The notes under the pieces: generated by a model
What the model was told of the DNA's origin: nothing
What the model saw: only the letters and a program-made list of their open reading frames with translations
Databases searched by the model: none
Assembly: GCA_035540755.1 (NCBI GenBank)
Contig: DATLGD010000163.1
Coordinates: 1 to 17,371 of the forward strand
Length of the DNA: 17,371 bases
Direction of reading: 5' to 3'
From: DATLGD01 sp035540755
GTDB taxonomy: Bacteria; Actinomycetota; Actinomycetes; Mycobacteriales; SCTD01
Program-made: the position numbers and the translations under genes
Shown here: positions 6,829 to 13,892 of the stretch, piece after piece
Layout: the number at the start of each line of letters is the position of its first letter
Position numbering within the stretch: position 1 is the stretch's first letter

Positions 6829-6928
6829 GAGACGGGAGCGCTGCGTCCAGCGGAACAGCCGCCACAGACCCCGCGTGAGGCCGCGGGTCAGCCAGCCCCG
6901 GGAAACGGGTGGGGTCGGAGGGCGTCGG

Positions 6929-7001
6929 TGGACCCAGACAGACTTGAACTGCCGACCTTCGCCTTGTAAGGGCGCTGCTCTACCAGCTGAGCTATGGGTC
7001 C
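6929..7001 (-). tRNA. tRNA-Val (anticodon UAC)
   Basis: A 73-nt cloverleaf on the minus strand. The acceptor stem GGACCCA pairs with TGGGTCC. The D arm GCTC/GAGC has the AGCTGGTA loop. The anticodon arm is GCGCC-CTTACAA-GGCGA with anticodon TAC, which reads valine GUA codons. A 5-nt variable loop follows, and the T arm GGCAG-TTCAAGT-CTGTC has one G-U pair. The lowest anticodon-stem pair is a G-A mismatch. The discriminator is A, and the genome continues CCG, so CCA is added after transcription. Confidence 0.93.
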
Positions 7002-7011
7002 GAGGACGCCC

Positions 7012-7017
7012 AGCGTA
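7012..7017 (-). promoter_or_regulatory. Candidate -10 box for tRNA-Val
   Basis: TACGCT on the minus strand fits TANNNT and ends 10 nt before the mature tRNA 5' end at 7001. A weak GCCGAC lies about 16 nt further upstream. The preceding gene ends at 7063, so a separate promoter is reasonable. Confidence 0.35.
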
Positions 7018-7062
7018 GGCGCGGCCACATGGGGTCGGCGTCGAAAGCGTGTGCCGCCGTGA

Positions 7063-8223
7063 CTACCCGGCCGCGGTCGGCATCGGCTCGACGACCAGCA
7101 CGACCTGCCGCCCTGCCGAACGCGTGAGCACCACCGTCACGGTCCGCGAGCCGCGCAGCGCCAGCCGGCGGCGCAGCTCCTCCGGCTCGACCGCGGTGCC
7201 GCGCTTCTTGACGACGACGTTGCCGGCGTCGCGCGCCCGCAGTCGCGCCCGCAGGCCCTTCAGCGAGAACGGCAGCGTCTCCTGCACCTCGAACCAGCGA
7301 CCGAAGGGCGTCGGCGCGGGTGCGTCCGCCGCGACGTAGGCGATGGTGGCGTCGAGCAGCCACCCCCCGACGTCCTCGGCGAGCTCGGCGACCAGGTGCG
7401 CCCGCACCACCGCGCCGTCGGGCTCGAGCAGGAACGGCCCTGGCGCACGGACGGCCGGCGCAGCGGTCCCCCGGCCGGCGAGCACGTCGCCGCGCGGCAG
7501 CAGCGTCGCCGTGCGGCGCACCCCGCTGCGTGCCTCCCCCGCCCAGAGCACCGCCTCCTTGACGTCGCCGGCGAGCGACACGACCTCCACCTCGACGTCG
7601 TCCGGCAACGCCTCGTGGTCGACCCCGGGAGCGACCTTGACACCGAGCCGGCGGGCCTGGTGGCGCCAGCCGAGGACGACGTCGAGGGCAGGTGTGTAGG
7701 CGCGCGGGTCGAACACGCGCCGATCGCCCGCCCGGCGGGCCGGGTCGACGACGACGTCCCGGCCGGAGAGCGGCGCGAGCCGCGTGACGTCGGCGCGCAC
7801 CAGCTGCACGGACCTGCCGAGCACCTCGGCGTTGGCGGCGGCGAGCAGCAGCCGGGCCTCGTCGAGGTCGACCCCGACCGAGCCGTCGGGCAGCGCCAGC
7901 AGGTCGCCGCCGACCGAGCAGCACAGGTCGACGGCGGCGGAGGGGTAGCGACGCGCGCGCCAGGCGGCGAGCGGCGCGGACGACGCCTGCTCCAGGGCCT
8001 CCGCCGTCCACCACAGCTCGGCACCCCGAGGGTGCTTGGCCGTCGCCCGGTCCTGAAGGACGGCCTGCTCGAGCGCGAGCGGGCCGAGCTCGGGGCCGGC
8101 TGCGGCGCGGACCGCCTCGGCGGCGGCGAGTCGGGCACCCGGGCGCAGGTCCTGCGCGGCGGCGATGCGCACGGCGTCGCGCCCGGCGGTTGAGAGCAGT
8201 CGGCGGACCTGCTCCGGGGTCAG
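7063..8223 (-). CDS. Class I SAM-dependent methyltransferase with THUMP-like C-terminus
   Basis: About 386 residues. The central Rossmann methyltransferase has motif I AVDLCCSVGGDLLAL (D99-L110), motif II GVDLDEARLLLAA (D119), and a DPARR catalytic-loop motif at 160-164, where DPPR/NPPY-type motifs sit in RNA or base methyltransferases. The C-terminal domain, about 305-380, contains PFSLKGLRARLRARDAGNVV and matches the actinobacterial THUMP-like domain. An RNA substrate is therefore plausible but not shown. The start is uncertain: family alignment supports LTPEQVRRLL from CTG at 8223, which forms a CTGA overlap with the upstream stop. Canonical alternatives are GTG at 8277, overlapping DUF3052 by 58 nt, or GTG at 8172. 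No Shine-Dalgarno favours any of them. It is co-transcribed with the DUF3052 gene. Confidence 0.85.
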   Translation of the reverse strand: MTPEQVRRLLSTAGRDAVRIAAAQDLRPGARLAAAEAVRAAAGPELGPLALEQAVLQDRATAKHPRGAELWWTAEALEQASSAPLAAWRARRYPSAAVDLCCSVGGDLLALPDGSVGVDLDEARLLLAAANAEVLGRSVQLVRADVTRLAPLSGRDVVVDPARRAGDRRVFDPRAYTPALDVVLGWRHQARRLGVKVAPGVDHEALPDDVEVEVVSLAGDVKEAVLWAGEARSGVRRTATLLPRGDVLAGRGTAAPAVRAPGPFLLEPDGAVVRAHLVAELAEDVGGWLLDATIAYVAADAPAPTPFGRWFEVQETLPFSLKGLRARLRARDAGNVVVKKRGTAVEPEELRRRLALRGSRTVTVVLTRSAGRQVVLVVEPMPTAAG

Positions 8224-8675
8224 CGGCGCGACTTGCTGCGCGCGGCCTTCGGGGCGACCAGGCGCGTGCCCGACCACTCCGGGGCGGCACTGGTGCTGCG
8301 GGTGCTCGACAGGCCCGCGGTGGGCGCGGCCTCGTCGATGTCGCTCGGCTCGACGTGCCCGTCGCGACCGGCCTTCGGGGTCAGCAGCCAGACCACGCCG
8401 CTCTCGGCCAGGTTGGTCAGGCTGTCGACGAGGGCGTCGACGAGGTCGCCGTCGCCCTCCCGCCACCACAGCAGCACGACGTCGACGACGTCGTCGGAGT
8501 CGTCGGTGGTGATCAGCGCGTTGCCCGTGCGGGCGGCCACGTCGTCGAGGAGGTCCCGGTCGACGGCCTGACCGTTCGGGCTGTCGACGCCGACCACCTG
8601 CACGACCGCGCCCGGCTCGATGCCCAGCTTCTCGGCCAGGCTCCGCTGCGCCGCGGAGTCCGCGGACGTGCTCAC
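8220..8675 (-). CDS. DUF3052 family protein
   Basis: A 151-residue actinobacterial protein of the DUF3052 family, function unknown. The conserved core is MSTSADSAAQRSLAEKLGI and GAVVQVVGVDSPNGQAVD, then an acidic segment TTDDSDDVVDVVLLWWREGD (57-76) and VDSLTNLAESGVVWLLTPKAGRDGHVEP (83-110). The tail after residue 120 is Ser/Thr-rich and basic, ending KAARSKSRR, and looks disordered. GTG at 8675 is supported by GAAGGGG about 7 nt upstream. In mycobacteria the DUF3052 gene (Rv2239c) lies close to aceE, as here. It is followed by the methyltransferase with a 4-nt or larger overlap. Confidence 0.9.
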   Translation of the reverse strand: MSTSADSAAQRSLAEKLGIEPGAVVQVVGVDSPNGQAVDRDLLDDVAARTGNALITTDDSDDVVDVVLLWWREGDGDLVDALVDSLTNLAESGVVWLLTPKAGRDGHVEPSDIDEAAPTAGLSSTRSTSAAPEWSGTRLVAPKAARSKSRR

Positions 8676-8725
8676 GAGTGCCCCTTCCCCTGCGTCCCTC
8701 GGCGGCCCCTGCCGCCAGGCCGGCG

Positions 8726-8756
8726 GGGGGTCCGGTCGGTAGTCCACCGGACCCCC
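8726..8756. terminator. Strong GC hairpin between yjbQ-like and DUF3052 genes
   Basis: Perfect 11-bp arms, GGGGGTCCGGT (8726-8736) and ACCGGACCCCC (8746-8756), enclose a 9-base loop. It is 60 nt past the stop of the YjbQ-family gene and 50 nt before the start of DUF3052, both on the minus strand. No T-run follows, which is common for actinobacterial terminators. It could instead lie in the DUF3052 leader as an mRNA structure. Confidence 0.5.
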
Positions 8757-8816
8757 GCACCGAACGCAAGTGCCGACCTGCGGCGCGTCGCTCGTCAGGC
8801 CCGCCGACGCGGAGGC

Positions 8817-9233
8817 TCAGCCCGGCAGGAACGACAGCCGCACGGAGCGCTCCGCGTTGTCGACGTTGGTGTCGACGAGCGCGATCGACTGCCAGGTCCC
8901 GAGCAGCAGCTCGCCGTCCAGCACCGGCACGGAGGCGTAAGGCGGCACCAGGGCCGGGAGCACGTGGTCGCGTCCGTGGCCGGGCGAGCCGTGCCGGTGC
9001 CGCCACGGCCGGTCCGGCGGCAGCAGCTCGAGCAACGCGGCCAGCAGGTCGTCGTCGGAGCCGGCACCCAGCTCGAGAACCGCGACGCCGGCGGTCGCGT
9101 GCGGCACGAACACGTGCAGGAGGCCGTCGGCCGCTCCGCCCGGCAGGGCGGCGAGGAAGCGGCGGCAGTCCGGCGTCAGGTCGTGGACGACGGGCCGGTG
9201 CCCGGTGCGGACGGTGAGAACGCGAGTGTGCAT
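8817..9233 (-). CDS. YjbQ/UPF0047 family protein
   Basis: A 138-residue protein of the YjbQ family, a small trimeric fold annotated as secondary thiamine-phosphate synthase because members can complement thiE mutants weakly; the real function is unknown. Visible motifs are LLHVFVPHATAGVAVLE (39-55) with H45, then HGSPGHGRDHVLP (81-93) with H86 and H90, and LLGTWQSIALVD (110-121). The family's usual N-A-H-x-H motif is altered to G-H-G-R-D-H, and the final E-x-R-R-like end is replaced by DTNVDNAERSVR, so this is a divergent member. ATG at 9233 has AGAGAGGA about 7 nt upstream. It is divergent from aceE across 102 bp that contain a 14-bp palindrome. Confidence 0.85.
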   Translation of the reverse strand: MHTRVLTVRTGHRPVVHDLTPDCRRFLAALPGGAADGLLHVFVPHATAGVAVLELGAGSDDDLLAALLELLPPDRPWRHRHGSPGHGRDHVLPALVPPYASVPVLDGELLLGTWQSIALVDTNVDNAERSVRLSFLPG

Positions 9234-9249
9234 GGTCGGTCCTCTCTTG

Positions 9250-9263
9250 CTACCGGCCGGTAG
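9250..9263. promoter_or_regulatory. 14-bp perfect palindrome, candidate operator
   Basis: CTACCGGCCGGTAG is self-complementary and lies in the 102-bp divergent region between the YjbQ-family gene and aceE, 16 nt upstream of the former's ATG. A dimeric regulator site is a reasonable guess. A direct repeat CCTGCCCG occurs just beyond, at 9278-9285 and 9294-9301. Confidence 0.4.
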
Positions 9264-9335
9264 GGGGAAGGATGGGTCCTGCCCGTCCGGCGGCCTGCCC
9301 GATCGCCGGTGTTCCACCCGCCCCGAAGGAGCAGC

Positions 9336-12167
9336 GTGTCCCAGAGCAGTGCCGATCGGACCGGCAGCACCTCGAGCTCGTCGGAGGCCGCGGAGCCCGC
9401 CCCGGCCAAGGAGCGCTTCCACGTCATCAGCGACGGGATGCCCAGCCAGCTTCCCGACGTCGACCCGGCCGAGACCGCCGAGTGGCTGGAGTCGCTCGAC
9501 TCCGTCGTCGACGCCGCTGGGCGGCAGCGAGCCCGCTTCCTCATGCTCAAGCTGCTCGAGCGGGCGCGGGAGAAGAACGTCGGCGTGCCCGCCCTGCGCA
9601 GCACCGACTACATCAACTCCATCCCGCCCGAGCGCGAGCCGTGGTTCCCCGGAGACGAGCACATCGAGCGCCGCATCCGGGCCTACATCCGCTGGAACGC
9701 GGCCATCACGGTCTCCCGCGCGAACCGCCCGGAGATCGGCGTCGGCGGGCACATCGCCTCGTACGCCTCCGCCGCGTCGCTGTACGAGGTCGGCTTCAAC
9801 CACTTCTTCCGCGGCAAGGCCGGCCTCGAGTCCGGCGAGGGCGGGTCCGGCGACCAGGTCTTCTTCCAGGGGCACGCCTCCCCCGGCATCTACGCCCGGG
9901 CCTTCCTCGAGGGTCGGCTGTCCGCCGAGCAGCTCGACGGCTTCCGCCAGGAGTCGCGCCGCGAGGGCAGCCTGCCGAGCTACCCGCACCCGCGCCTGAT
10001 GCCGGACTTCTGGGAGTTCCCGACCGTCTCGATGGGCCTCGGCCCGATCGACGCCATCTACCAGGCCCGCTTCAACCGCTACCTGCAGCACCGCGGCATC
10101 AAGGACACCAGCGACTCGCGCGTCTGGTGCTTCCTCGGCGACGGCGAGATGGACGAGCCGGAGTCGCTCGGTGCCATCGGCGTCGCGGCCCGGGAGGAGC
10201 TCGACAACCTGATCTTCGTCGTCAACTGCAACCTGCAGCGGCTCGACGGTCCGGTGCGGGGCAACGGCAAGATCATGCAGGAGCTGGAGGCCTACTTCCG
10301 CGGTGCCGGCTGGAACGTCATCAAGGTCGTCTGGGGGCGCGACTGGGACCCGCTGCTGGCCCGCGACGTCGACGGCGTGCTGGTCAACGCCATGAACACC
10401 ACCCCCGACGGGCAGTTCCAGACCTACTCGACCTCGGGCGGCGACTACATCCGGGAGAAGTTCTTCGGGCCCGACCCACGGCTGCGCAAGATGGTCGAGC
10501 ACCTGTCGGACGACGACCTGCGCAACCTCTCGCGCGGCGGCCACGACTACCGCAAGGTCTACGCGGCGTTCAAGGCGGCCACCGAGCAGACCGGGCAGCC
10601 CACGGTGATCCTGGCCCACACCGTCAAGGGCTGGACCCTGGGCAAGGGCTTCGAGGGCCGCAACTCGACCCATCAGATGAAGAAGCTCAACACCGACGAG
10701 CTCAAGGCGCTGCGCGACCGCCTCTACATCGACATCAGCGACAAGGCTCTCGAGAGCGGCCTGCCGCCGTACTTCCACCCCGGCCCGCACAGCGCGGAGA
10801 TCGAGTACATGAAGGAGCGACGCGCGGCGCTCGGCGGCTCGCTGCCCAGGCGCGTCGTGCGGCCCCGGCCGCTCGAGCTGCCCGGCCCGAAGGCCTACGA
10901 CGACCTCAAGGGCGGCTCGGGCAAGCAGCCGGTGGCCACGACGATGGCGTTCGTCCGGCTGCTCAAGGACCTGATGAAGGACCGCTCCGAGTCGGGCATC
11001 GGCGCGCGCTTCGTCCCGATCATCCCGGACGAGGCCCGCACCTTCGGCATGGACGCCATGTTCCCGACGGCGAAGATCTACTCGCCGTTCGGGCAGCGCT
11101 ACGAGGCCGTCGACCGTGAGCTGCTGCTGTCCTACCAGGAGAGCGAGAAGGGTCAGCTCCTGCACGAGGGCATCACCGAGGCCGGCTCGATGGCCTCGGT
11201 CATCGCCGCCGGCACCTCCTACGCCACGCACGGCGAGCCGATGATCCCGGTGTACGTCTTCTACTCGATGTTCGGGTTCCAGCGCACCGGCGACCAGATG
11301 TGGGCGCTCGCCGACCAGCTCGGCCGGGGCTTCCTGCTCGGCGCCACCGCGGGCCGCACCACGCTCAACGGCGAGGGGCTGCAGCACCAGGACGGGCACT
11401 CGCTGCTGCTGGCGTCCACCAACCCGGCGTGCGTCGCCTACGACCCGGCGTTCGCCTACGAGGTGGCGTTCATCGTCGAGGACGGGCTGCGGCGCATGTA
11501 CGGACCCGACAGCGCAGGTCCCGACGGCGACGTCTTCTACTACCTCACCGTCTACAACGAGCCGTACCTGCAGCCGCCGGTGCCGGACGTCCCCCGCCTT
11601 CGCGAAGGGGTCCTGGCCGGCCTCTACCGGTACGCCCAGGCCGACGGCGAGGGGCCGCGCGCCCAGGTGCTGGCCAGCGGCGTCTCGGTGCGGATGGCCC
11701 TGGACGCCCAGCGGCTGCTCCGCGAGGACTGGGGGGTCGCCGCCGACATCTGGAGCGTCACGAGCTGGAACGAGCTGCGCCGCGACGCCGTCGCCTGCGA
11801 GGAGCACAACCTGCTGCACCCGGACGAGCCGCGCACGCCCTACGTGACCCAGGCCCTCATGGGTGCCACCGGCCCGGTCGTCGCGGTCAGCGACTGGATG
11901 CGGGCGGTGCCCGACGCCATCAGCCGCTGGGTGCCTGGCGACTGGGCCTCGCTCGGCACCGACGGCTTCGGCCGCTCCGACACCCGCGCGGCGCTGCGTC
12001 GGCACTTCCGCACCGACGCGGAGTCGATCGCGGTGGCCGTGCTCATCGAGCTGGCCCGGCGGGGCGAGGTTCCCGAGGGGGTGCCGGCCGACGCCGTCAA
12101 GCGCTACGACCTGCGCTCGGAGGACGTGCCGGCCAGCAAGGACACGACCGAGGGCAGCAGCGAGTAG
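9336..12167 (+). CDS. aceE: Pyruvate dehydrogenase E1, homodimeric type
   Basis: A 943-residue AceE, the thiamine-diphosphate E1 that decarboxylates pyruvate and reductively acetylates the lipoyl groups of E2, feeding acetyl-CoA to the TCA cycle and fatty acid synthesis. The ThDP-Mg motif is FLGDGEMDEPESLGAIG (GDG 268-270) with VVNCN at N297/N299. Other family blocks are GGHIASYASAASLYEVGFNH, KGWTLGKGFEGRNSTHQMKK, YQESEKGQLLHEGITEAGSM and GEGLQHQDGHSLL. The length is slightly above the roughly 890-930 usual because of a Ser/Ala-rich N-terminal extension. GTG at 9336 is preferred over the in-frame ATG at 9309: GAAGGAG ends 4 nt before it. E2 and E3 are not nearby, as is usual in actinobacteria. 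It ends in a palindrome shared with the convergent small gene. Confidence 0.97.
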   Translation: MSQSSADRTGSTSSSSEAAEPAPAKERFHVISDGMPSQLPDVDPAETAEWLESLDSVVDAAGRQRARFLMLKLLERAREKNVGVPALRSTDYINSIPPEREPWFPGDEHIERRIRAYIRWNAAITVSRANRPEIGVGGHIASYASAASLYEVGFNHFFRGKAGLESGEGGSGDQVFFQGHASPGIYARAFLEGRLSAEQLDGFRQESRREGSLPSYPHPRLMPDFWEFPTVSMGLGPIDAIYQARFNRYLQHRGIKDTSDSRVWCFLGDGEMDEPESLGAIGVAAREELDNLIFVVNCNLQRLDGPVRGNGKIMQELEAYFRGAGWNVIKVVWGRDWDPLLARDVDGVLVNAMNTTPDGQFQTYSTSGGDYIREKFFGPDPRLRKMVEHLSDDDLRNLSRGGHDYRKVYAAFKAATEQTGQPTVILAHTVKGWTLGKGFEGRNSTHQMKKLNTDELKALRDRLYIDISDKALESGLPPYFHPGPHSAEIEYMKERRAALGGSLPRRVVRPRPLELPGPKAYDDLKGGSGKQPVATTMAFVRLLKDLMKDRSESGIGARFVPIIPDEARTFGMDAMFPTAKIYSPFGQRYEAVDRELLLSYQESEKGQLLHEGITEAGSMASVIAAGTSYATHGEPMIPVYVFYSMFGFQRTGDQMWALADQLGRGFLLGATAGRTTLNGEGLQHQDGHSLLLASTNPACVAYDPAFAYEVAFIVEDGLRRMYGPDSAGPDGDVFYYLTVYNEPYLQPPVPDVPRLREGVLAGLYRYAQADGEGPRAQVLASGVSVRMALDAQRLLREDWGVAADIWSVTSWNELRRDAVACEEHNLLHPDEPRTPYVTQALMGATGPVVAVSDWMRAVPDAISRWVPGDWASLGTDGFGRSDTRAALRRHFRTDAESIAVAVLIELARRGEVPEGVPADAVKRYDLRSEDVPASKDTTEGSSE

Positions 12168-12179
12168 CGCGCTACTCGC
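12160..12179. terminator. 20-bp palindrome over two convergent stop codons
   Basis: The sequence from 12160 to 12179 is perfectly self-complementary (centre GCGC). It contains the GAG-TAG end of aceE and the GAG-TAG end of the convergent small gene, 4 bp apart. RNA from either strand could fold to a stem of about 8 bp with a 4-nt loop. No T-run is present. It may act as a two-way terminator or mRNA end-stabiliser. Confidence 0.45.
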
Positions 12180-12351
12180 CGGCGCCCACGACGTGCAGCT
12201 CGGTGACGGGCGCCGCACCCGACGGGGCACCCACCGAGGAGCTGCTGCCGGCCGGTGAGGTGGCGCCGGTGGTGAGCAGCGCGAGCAGCAGCGCGCCGGG
12301 CAGGAGAGCGGCGGGCCAGGAGGCGGCGGGACGTCGGGGCGCGGCGTGCAT
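12172..12351 (-). CDS. Small membrane or secreted protein (59 aa)
   Basis: A 59-residue protein of no recognised family. The ATG at 12351 is preceded by GGAGG with a short 3-nt spacer. The N-terminus is basic (MHAAPRRPA), followed by a hydrophobic segment WPAALLPGALLLALLTTGA at about residues 12-30, then a Ser/Gly/Pro/Ala-rich tail SPAGSSSSVGAPSGAAP ending VTELHVVGAGE. This looks like either an uncleaved signal anchor or a signal peptide with a very short exported tail. It has no cysteine, so it is not a lipoprotein. It is convergent with aceE, the stops being 4 bp apart, and divergent from the DUF2795 gene across 96 bp. The reading frame, ribosome site and membrane-like composition together make it a credible small gene. 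Confidence 0.6.
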   Translation of the reverse strand: MHAAPRRPAASWPAALLPGALLLALLTTGATSPAGSSSSVGAPSGAAPVTELHVVGAGE

Positions 12352-12447
12352 AGACCTCCGATGCCCCGTGCACCCGCCGTCCTACCTGACTGGAAGGGCA
12401 CACAAGGCTTGCCGTGTGACCGTGTCGGCAGCGGGTAGTGCGCCGCC

Positions 12448-12858
12448 ATGGAACGAGGAAGCGACAAGCACAGCGCCCGCATGGACGAGGCCCTCGAGGC
12501 GGAGGTGGCGGGCATGATGCGCGCCAACCGGGAGACGCGGGGGCAGCAGTGGAACTCCGCCGAGCCCTCGGGGGAGGACCAGCCCGACGTCGATCTCGCG
12601 CCTGACAGCACCCTTGCCGGCGGTGTACCCGACGGCATGACCGAGCTCGACGTCGAGCAGCGCTCGGCCATCGCCGCCTACCTCGGCAAGGAGGTCTGGC
12701 CGGCCGGCTCGGAGGCGCTGCTCGCCAAGGCGCAGGAGCTCGACGCCCCCGACGACGTCCTGGACCAGCTGCGCCGGCTGCCGACCGGCGCCGTCTTCGG
12801 CAACCTGCAGGACGTCTGGCAGGCGCTGCAGGGCGGCACGGAGGCTCACCGCTTCTGA
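12448..12858 (+). CDS. DUF2795 domain protein
   Basis: A 136-residue protein. The C-terminal DUF2795 domain lies at about 67-127: ELDVEQRSAIAAYLGKEVWP, ALLAKAQELDAPDDVLDQLR, then LPTGAVFGNLQDVWQAL. It is common in actinobacteria and has no settled function. The N-terminal half is polar and probably disordered, with an amphipathic MDEALEAEVAGMMRANRETR. ATG at 12448 is the first start but lacks a good Shine-Dalgarno; ATG at 12481 (residue 12) is an alternative. A TAGTGC lies 6 nt upstream of 12448, close to but not a full TANNNT match. Two GC-rich inverted repeats follow the stop. Confidence 0.85.
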   Translation: MERGSDKHSARMDEALEAEVAGMMRANRETRGQQWNSAEPSGEDQPDVDLAPDSTLAGGVPDGMTELDVEQRSAIAAYLGKEVWPAGSEALLAKAQELDAPDDVLDQLRRLPTGAVFGNLQDVWQALQGGTEAHRF

Positions 12859-12899
12859 CCGTCTGCCGGCCGGACGGCCGGTCCGACCTGCGCCGCCGG

Positions 12900-12919
12900 C
12901 CGCCCCGCCGCCGGGGCGG
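12900..12919 (+). terminator. GC hairpin downstream of the DUF2795 gene
   Basis: Seven-bp arms CCGCCCC (12900-12906) and GGGGCGG (12913-12919) enclose GCCGCC. A second smaller hairpin, CCGGCC-GGAC-GGCCGG, lies just before it at 12866-12881. Both fall between the DUF2795 stop (12858) and the next start (13044). No T-run is present. Confidence 0.4.
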
Positions 12920-13043
12920 ACCGGTGTCACCCCGCCGGGCGCGCGCACCTGGTCCCTTCGAGCCATCTTGGCTTGCGGGGCTCAGGTCCCGGGCCCGACC
13001 TGCCGCACACTCCTGCAGGGCACTTGCGGAGGGCAGGCACGTC

Positions 13044-13892
13044 ATGAGCAAGCGGGCAGTGGTCGACCGGCTCGAGGAGCACCCGAACCTGCCCGAGGTG
13101 CTGGGCGTCCTGGCCCAGCTGGCCCACATCGACGACGACGCGCTGACCCGGCTGGCCGCCGGCTGGCGGAACACGGTCGCCGTCGCGGCCGCCCGGGACA
13201 CCGCGCTGTCGCCGGACAGCCCGCTGGTGTGCGAGGTCCTGGCCGCCTTCGACGCGCTCAGTGCTCTGTTCGCGGACGACCTCGCCGGGGAGGCGCCCTA
13301 CCTGGTGGTGCCCGCCGGGGTGGCGGTGACGGCGCTCAAGGCCGTCCGCGACGCGATCGCCGCCGCCTACGCCCGCCCCGTCCTCACCCGGGTGCAGCAC
13401 GCCGCCCTGATGGCCCCGTGGCGCGCCGTCTACCCGCGGCCGACCGTCGACGAGCCTGATCTCGGCCCCGAGTCCGATCAGGTGAAGGCACTGCTCGGGC
13501 TCATGCCGCTGCTGGCCGGCCGCTGTCACGACAGCTCCGGCCAGGCCCTGTTCGACGCGCTGGTGGACCGCTCCTTCGCCGACGAGTCCGCCCGGGCCGA
13601 CGCGCTCGAGACCGCGTTCCAGGCCGCCGTGCTCACCTCGCGGCGCCGGGTCTGGGCGCTGGTGCGCCGCTCGGGCGCCGAGGGCCTGTCCCGCCCGTGC
13701 ACCTCCTGCCGCCGCGGACCGGGGCCGGTCGACCGGGGCGATCGCGAGTCGCAGCGCGTCATGGCGCTGTGCCTCGACGCCGCCTGCGCCCTGCTGGTCG
13801 CCGACACGCTGCCCGACGCGACCACCGCCGTGCTCACGACTCCGGTCACCGAGCTGGTGCCGCTCCAGCGCCGTCCGGGCGCCGCCGGCTGA
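13044..13892 (+). CDS. Unrecognised 282-residue cytoplasmic protein
   Basis: I do not recognise this family. It appears soluble and mostly helical: an N-terminal region RAVVDRLEEHPNLPEVLGVL, a helix-rich middle with VVPAGVAVTALKAVRDAIAA (88-107), a loop with YPRPTVDEPDLGPESDQ (130-146), then LLGLMPLLAGRCHDSSGQALF. Near the C-terminus a CxxC, PCTSCRRGPGP (C219, C222), is followed by CLDAAC (C243, C248), which together could bind zinc. ATG at 13044 has GGAGGG 10 nt upstream; an in-frame ATG-less extension to 12924 is arginine-rich and unlikely. Codon use is native. The 3' end overlaps the convergent PHP gene by 47 bp. Confidence 0.8.
   Translation: MSKRAVVDRLEEHPNLPEVLGVLAQLAHIDDDALTRLAAGWRNTVAVAAARDTALSPDSPLVCEVLAAFDALSALFADDLAGEAPYLVVPAGVAVTALKAVRDAIAAAYARPVLTRVQHAALMAPWRAVYPRPTVDEPDLGPESDQVKALLGLMPLLAGRCHDSSGQALFDALVDRSFADESARADALETAFQAAVLTSRRRVWALVRRSGAEGLSRPCTSCRRGPGPVDRGDRESQRVMALCLDAACALLVADTLPDATTAVLTTPVTELVPLQRRPGAAG

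Noticed and set aside
9234..12671. Very long minus-strand open frame across aceE
   Set aside because: It is the antisense shadow of aceE, rich in Val/Leu/Asp/Arg repeats with no domain; only its last 139 codons (YjbQ family, 8817-9233) are real.
12104..13201. Long minus-strand Arg-rich frame
   Set aside because: It is antisense to the DUF2795 gene and the start of the unknown gene; the small gene inside this stretch uses a different frame.
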